Assembly (NCBI RefSeq): GCF_902806685.2
Contig: NC_048560.1
Location: 7,592,212-7,656,211, forward strand
Direction of reading: 5' to 3'
DNA from: Maniola hyperantus
Lineage: Eukaryota > Arthropoda > Insecta > Lepidoptera > Nymphalidae
Length of the DNA stretch: 64,000 nt
Shown: piece after piece, positions 61,377 through 64,000 of the stretch
Layout of the letters: the number at the start of each line of letters is the position of its first letter
Numbering within the stretch: the stretch's first letter is position 1
Notes under the pieces: model-generated
Told to the model about the DNA's origin: nothing
The model's input: only the letters and a program-made list of their open reading frames with translations
Database searches by the model: none
Program-made: the position numbers and the translations under genes

Positions 61377-61504
61377 ACTACCCATATTATTATAAATGCG
61401 AAAGTGTGTTTGTTTGTTGATTTGTCCGCGTTGAAACGGACCGACGTAAATTTTTGCATGGGTATAGTTAAAGATCTGGAGAGTGACATAGGCTACTTTT
61501 TATC
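61377..61504 (+). mobile_element. Helitron-like family B, 5' part
   Basis: TCACTACCCATATTATTATA ... GTGACATAGGCTACTTTTTATC, cut by SINE-3. No 3' end follows it. Confidence 0.6.
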
Positions 61505-61800
61505 AAGCAGTGATAGCCTAGTGGTTAGGACGTCCGCCTTCTAATCGGAGGTCGGGGGTTCGATCCCGGGCACGCACCTCTAACTTTTCGGAATTATGTG
61601 CGTTTTAATTAATTAAATATCACTTGATTTAACGGTGAAGGAAAACATCGTGAGGAAACCTGCATGCCTGAGAGTTCTCCATAATGTTCTCAAAGGTGTG
61701 TGAAGTCTACCAATCCGCACATAGCCAGCGTGGTAGACTATGGCCAAAACCCTTCTCACTCTGAGAGGAGACCCGTGCTCTGTAGTGAGTATCTTACAAA
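61505..61800 (+). repeat. SINE-3, full-length (tRNA-Arg-like head)
   Basis: AGCAGTGATAGCCTAGTGGTTAGG (A-box), CCGCCTTCTAATCGGAGG (a TCT anticodon-like loop), GGGGGTTCGATCCCGGGC (B-box), then the body with GCATGCCTGAGAGTTCTCC and GGAGACCCGTGCTC. The body and imperfect acceptor show it is a SINE and not a tRNA gene. Confidence 0.75.
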
Positions 61801-61885
61801 TCCAACAACCGACAATCAAAAAGAATAATTAATTACCTATTTTGGATAAATTATTTGAATTTTGAATTTTGAACTCTCTATGGCT
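61801..61885 (+). repeat. LINE tail (ATTTGAATTTTGAA type)
   Basis: CAAATCCAACAACCGACAATC ... TTACCTATTTTGGATAAATT, related to 19845-19917. Confidence 0.5.
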
Positions 61886-61992
61886 ATCTCGGCTCTTAAG
61901 AAAAAAAAATAGAAGATATTATAAAATTGTTTCCTTCGGGAATCCAACCCAGGACCACTTTTAAGACCACAGCGCCAGGGATGCAAAAAGAC

Positions 61993-62085
61993 GTTTAAGC
62001 TATTTCGCGTAAAATTCCATTTTCCAGAATCAACAAGAAAATTCTGTGGAAACAGAATTACACTTTTTCTCGGAATAAAATCTGT
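61993..62085 (+). repeat. Local direct duplication, unit 2 (0.73-kb spacing)
   Basis: CGTAAAATTCCATTTTCCAG with AATCAACAAGAAAATTCTGT. Confidence 0.6.
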
Positions 62086-62330
62086 GCTGTTAACAGCATG
62101 GTAGAATGGTGGGTGGTTAAAGTAATATACTGCAGCGGGTCGAAGCAAACATAAAACGGATTTCGTTTAAAGGAACGTGACTAAGAATAGTTTGTCGATA
62201 TTGCTGCACGCTTGTTGTGTTGTGGTTTTATTATTTTTTAAACTAGAAGCTCTATAATAGCTCTAAGTTAAAACTATACCAGAACGCTAGCAAAAACTTA
62301 GCGCTATTGTTATATTACCTAAACACAATC
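62086..62330. other. Unassigned DNA
   Basis: Nothing is recognised. Confidence 0.35.
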
Positions 62331-62610
62331 CAATACCAATAACTATTTACCTCATTTTGTAATTTTATTAATTTAGTATTTTTCAACCCCGCAATGTATA
62401 GCGTGAAAAACTCGGGTCAACGCCCCACCTACGCGCGACGTGACAATGACTCCGAGTGACCTACTTACGGAACGTTCGTTGACCTCTAGCATCACATCAG
62501 TCAGATGTTTAATTTGCTATATCGTGAACTTTTACAAAATATAGGATTTTTAATATATTTTTTCGCGTTTTTTTTTGTGGTACCATATAAGTAATCATCA
62601 GTACTTTCAT
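62331..62610 (-). repeat. Block X, third copy (no Helitron-like part)
   Basis: TAACTATTTACCTCATTTTG ... CAATGACTCCGAGTGACCTA ... TTTTTTCGCGTTTTTTTTTG, diverged from 16263-16540. Confidence 0.55.
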
Positions 62611-62793
62611 TTTGCCAGCGTTCTGGTTACACCCTGTATAGCTCACAGATTGATGTAAGATAAGAAGGAAAACGCCAAGTATAACCCTCCGATCGAATTT
62701 CCTCCACTGCGGCCAATCTCCATAGAGAAAACAGAGAGTGTGGGAGATATTATAATACACAAGGTGTGTGCGTACTGCATAAACACAGGTGTA

Positions 62794-62841
62794 CTCTCTA
62801 TTCCCTCACTCACATATGTGATGTGAGTGAGGGAATAGAGA
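62794..62841. repeat. Near-perfect inverted repeat
   Basis: CTCTATTCCCTCACTCACA and its inverse TGTGAGTGAGGGAATAGAG are separated by only a few bases (TATGTGA). Confidence 0.8.
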
Positions 62842-63197
62842 TGGACGATGGGACGGAAATTCGACACGACCGGAGACCGAGCGCAGGACTGACGACGGCT
62901 TTACGTACTCTCCGAGACTCAAAGGTGACACATCCAGTAATGCACGTATATCGATTGATTGTTCTAGAAACTGACTCGAAAAAAATATAATGAAATCGCT
63001 CTCGCTTATGATTTAAGAGAATATCATAACCTTGTTTGGTGGTGCGCGTGACAAATGTGACAAGTGATTTTAGGATTATGCAACTAATAGTTGCACCGCA
63101 ACTTGCATTGCAACTGACTGTGTGGAATGTGCAACTATTTACTGGGATTTACAATTTCATTAATGTTCTTTTGTACACTAAACTGTGTGTGTGTGAG
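62842..63197. other. Unassigned DNA
   Basis: A repetitive-looking stretch with GTTGCA/TGCAAC words (63075-63125), with no assigned family or exon. Confidence 0.35.
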
Positions 63198-63199
63198 TA

Positions 63200-63379
63200 C
63201 AGTACGCGGCCAAAAGTGATGATCGTCGGTCTTTAGAAGGAGATAGCAGATTTGTAAAGCACTGTCTCGGTCGGTGTGACCGACAAAATATCATATGGGT
63301 ATGAGTGACAGACACAACGCTCTACAAAGATGAAATGTCATTCTAAAGGCCGAAGTCCATCACTTTCGGCCGCGTACTG
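63200..63379. mobile_element. TA-flanked MITE, copy 4
   Basis: CAGTACGCGGCCAAAAGTGA ... TTTCGGCCGCGTACTG with TA on both sides. Internal pattern as in 36772-36951. Confidence 0.8.
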
Positions 63380-63444
63380 TATGTTAGCTACGATCCTAGG
63401 AAGAATCTATGGCAGTATATAATTTCATTTTTATATTACAAAAC

Positions 63445-63541
63445 GCACATGGCTCCGAAAAGTTAGAGGTCATGCACCAACGAGATCGAACTCCGGACCC
63501 TCCGACTAAAGGGCCGACGACTTAAGCGTAGGCTATCAACG
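63445..63541 (-). repeat. SINE-3 head, reversed and diverged
   Basis: ACGCACATGGCTCCGAAAAG, GAGATCGAACTCCGGACCCT (B-box inverse) and GCGTAGGCTATCAACGCT. Confidence 0.55.
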
Positions 63542-63587
63542 CTTTCTTGATTGGTCGCTCAAAGATTTTTTTGTCTTTGTTATTTAT

Positions 63588-63880
63588 GGGACCCGCCCCG
63601 GTTTCGCTCGGGTGGAATTTCATGGTGACAATAGAGGTGGGGGTTGAATTTCCAAAAATCCTGGAAAAACCCAAATACCAATTTTGATGCAAGTAACTTA
63701 AAAAATGACGGACTTGCAAACAAACTTTCATCCCCTATTTAACCCACTTAGGGGTGGAATTTCGAAAAATCATTTCTTAGTGGACTCTTTCTCAAAATTT
63801 CATGTCTCTAGGACCAGGCGGTTTAGGCTGTGCATTGTTATATAAGTCAGTCAGTCAGTCGGGACTTTGAATTTTATATT
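63588..63880 (-). mobile_element. Helitron-like element, CCCCGGTTTCGCTCGG subfamily
   Basis: GGGACCCGCCCCGGTTTCGC ... AACCCACTTAGGGGTGGAAT ... ATAAGTCAGTCAGTCAGTCG. It combines the CCCCGG head with the family A core and microsatellite. Confidence 0.5.
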
Positions 63881-64000
63881 ACGTAACAGAGAGAGCCCTA
63901 TACTAACTTCTCTCCGTGGATATAGAACGTAGTACTATTTACCTAGAGTTCATTGATATTTTTATAGCATCATGCGCTATTATTAAGTTGTAAGAGACGT

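Noticed and set aside
61505..61580. tRNA-Arg-like gene
   Set aside because: A-box, B-box and a TCT-like loop are present, but the acceptor stem is poor and a SINE body follows. It is the head of SINE-3.

Overview
The window is nuclear DNA from an insect, most likely a moth or butterfly. The evidence is its composition and its repeat families: AT-rich DNA packed with Helitron-like elements that end in CTAG|T, tRNA-derived SINEs, RTE-like and Jockey/CR1-like LINE tails, and TA-flanked MITEs of kinds I know as common in Lepidoptera. There is no bacterial gene organisation and no rRNA, CRISPR array or operon. Almost everything that can be read is transposable element. Only two short stretches look like host coding exons: an immunoglobulin-domain exon at 48896-49067 (minus strand) and a THAP zinc-finger first exon at 39239-39315 (plus strand). 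Most of the window is therefore probably intron or intergenic DNA.

Layout. 1-24 kb is a mosaic of SINE, LINE, Helitron-like and MITE copies. It includes an RTE insertion with a 13-bp target duplication (20159-20629), a 300-bp hairpin (21319-21622) and a nest of elements inside an older inverted-repeat element (11648-12680). 24371-33773 is a complete Ty3/Gypsy-type LTR retrotransposon on the minus strand. It has 1479-bp LTRs that differ at one base, a PBS, gag, a canonical A AAA AAC frameshift site, pol (protease, RT, RNase H, integrase), a PPT and a GTAG target duplication, and it sits inside an RTE remnant. 33.8-49.5 kb is again a repeat mosaic and holds the THAP exon, a 5'-truncated RTE insertion with a 17-bp target duplication (41111-41966) and the Ig exon. 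49502-58252 is a second copy of the same LTR element, broken by homopolymer indels and running into a 500-N assembly gap (58253-58752). 58.8-64 kb returns to the mosaic.

How the parts work together. In the intact LTR element, Gag (capsid and zinc knuckle) would be made from the first frame, and a minority of ribosomes would slip back one base at the heptamer just before the gag stop to make Gag-Pol. The PBS matches the 3' end of a tRNA-Lys(CUU)-type primer and the PPT abuts the other LTR, so every cis element for reverse transcription is visible. There is no env. The non-autonomous elements (Helitron-like, MITEs, SINEs) depend on enzymes not encoded here.

I see no convincing new biological system. 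The most rewarding points are the frameshift site and its one-base loss in the second copy, the datable nested insertions, the THAP exon between direct SINE repeats, several local direct duplications 0.4-1.3 kb apart, and signs of poor consensus quality around the gap. Family labels such as Helitron A/B, R, X and SINE-1 to SINE-4 are mine, used to link entries.
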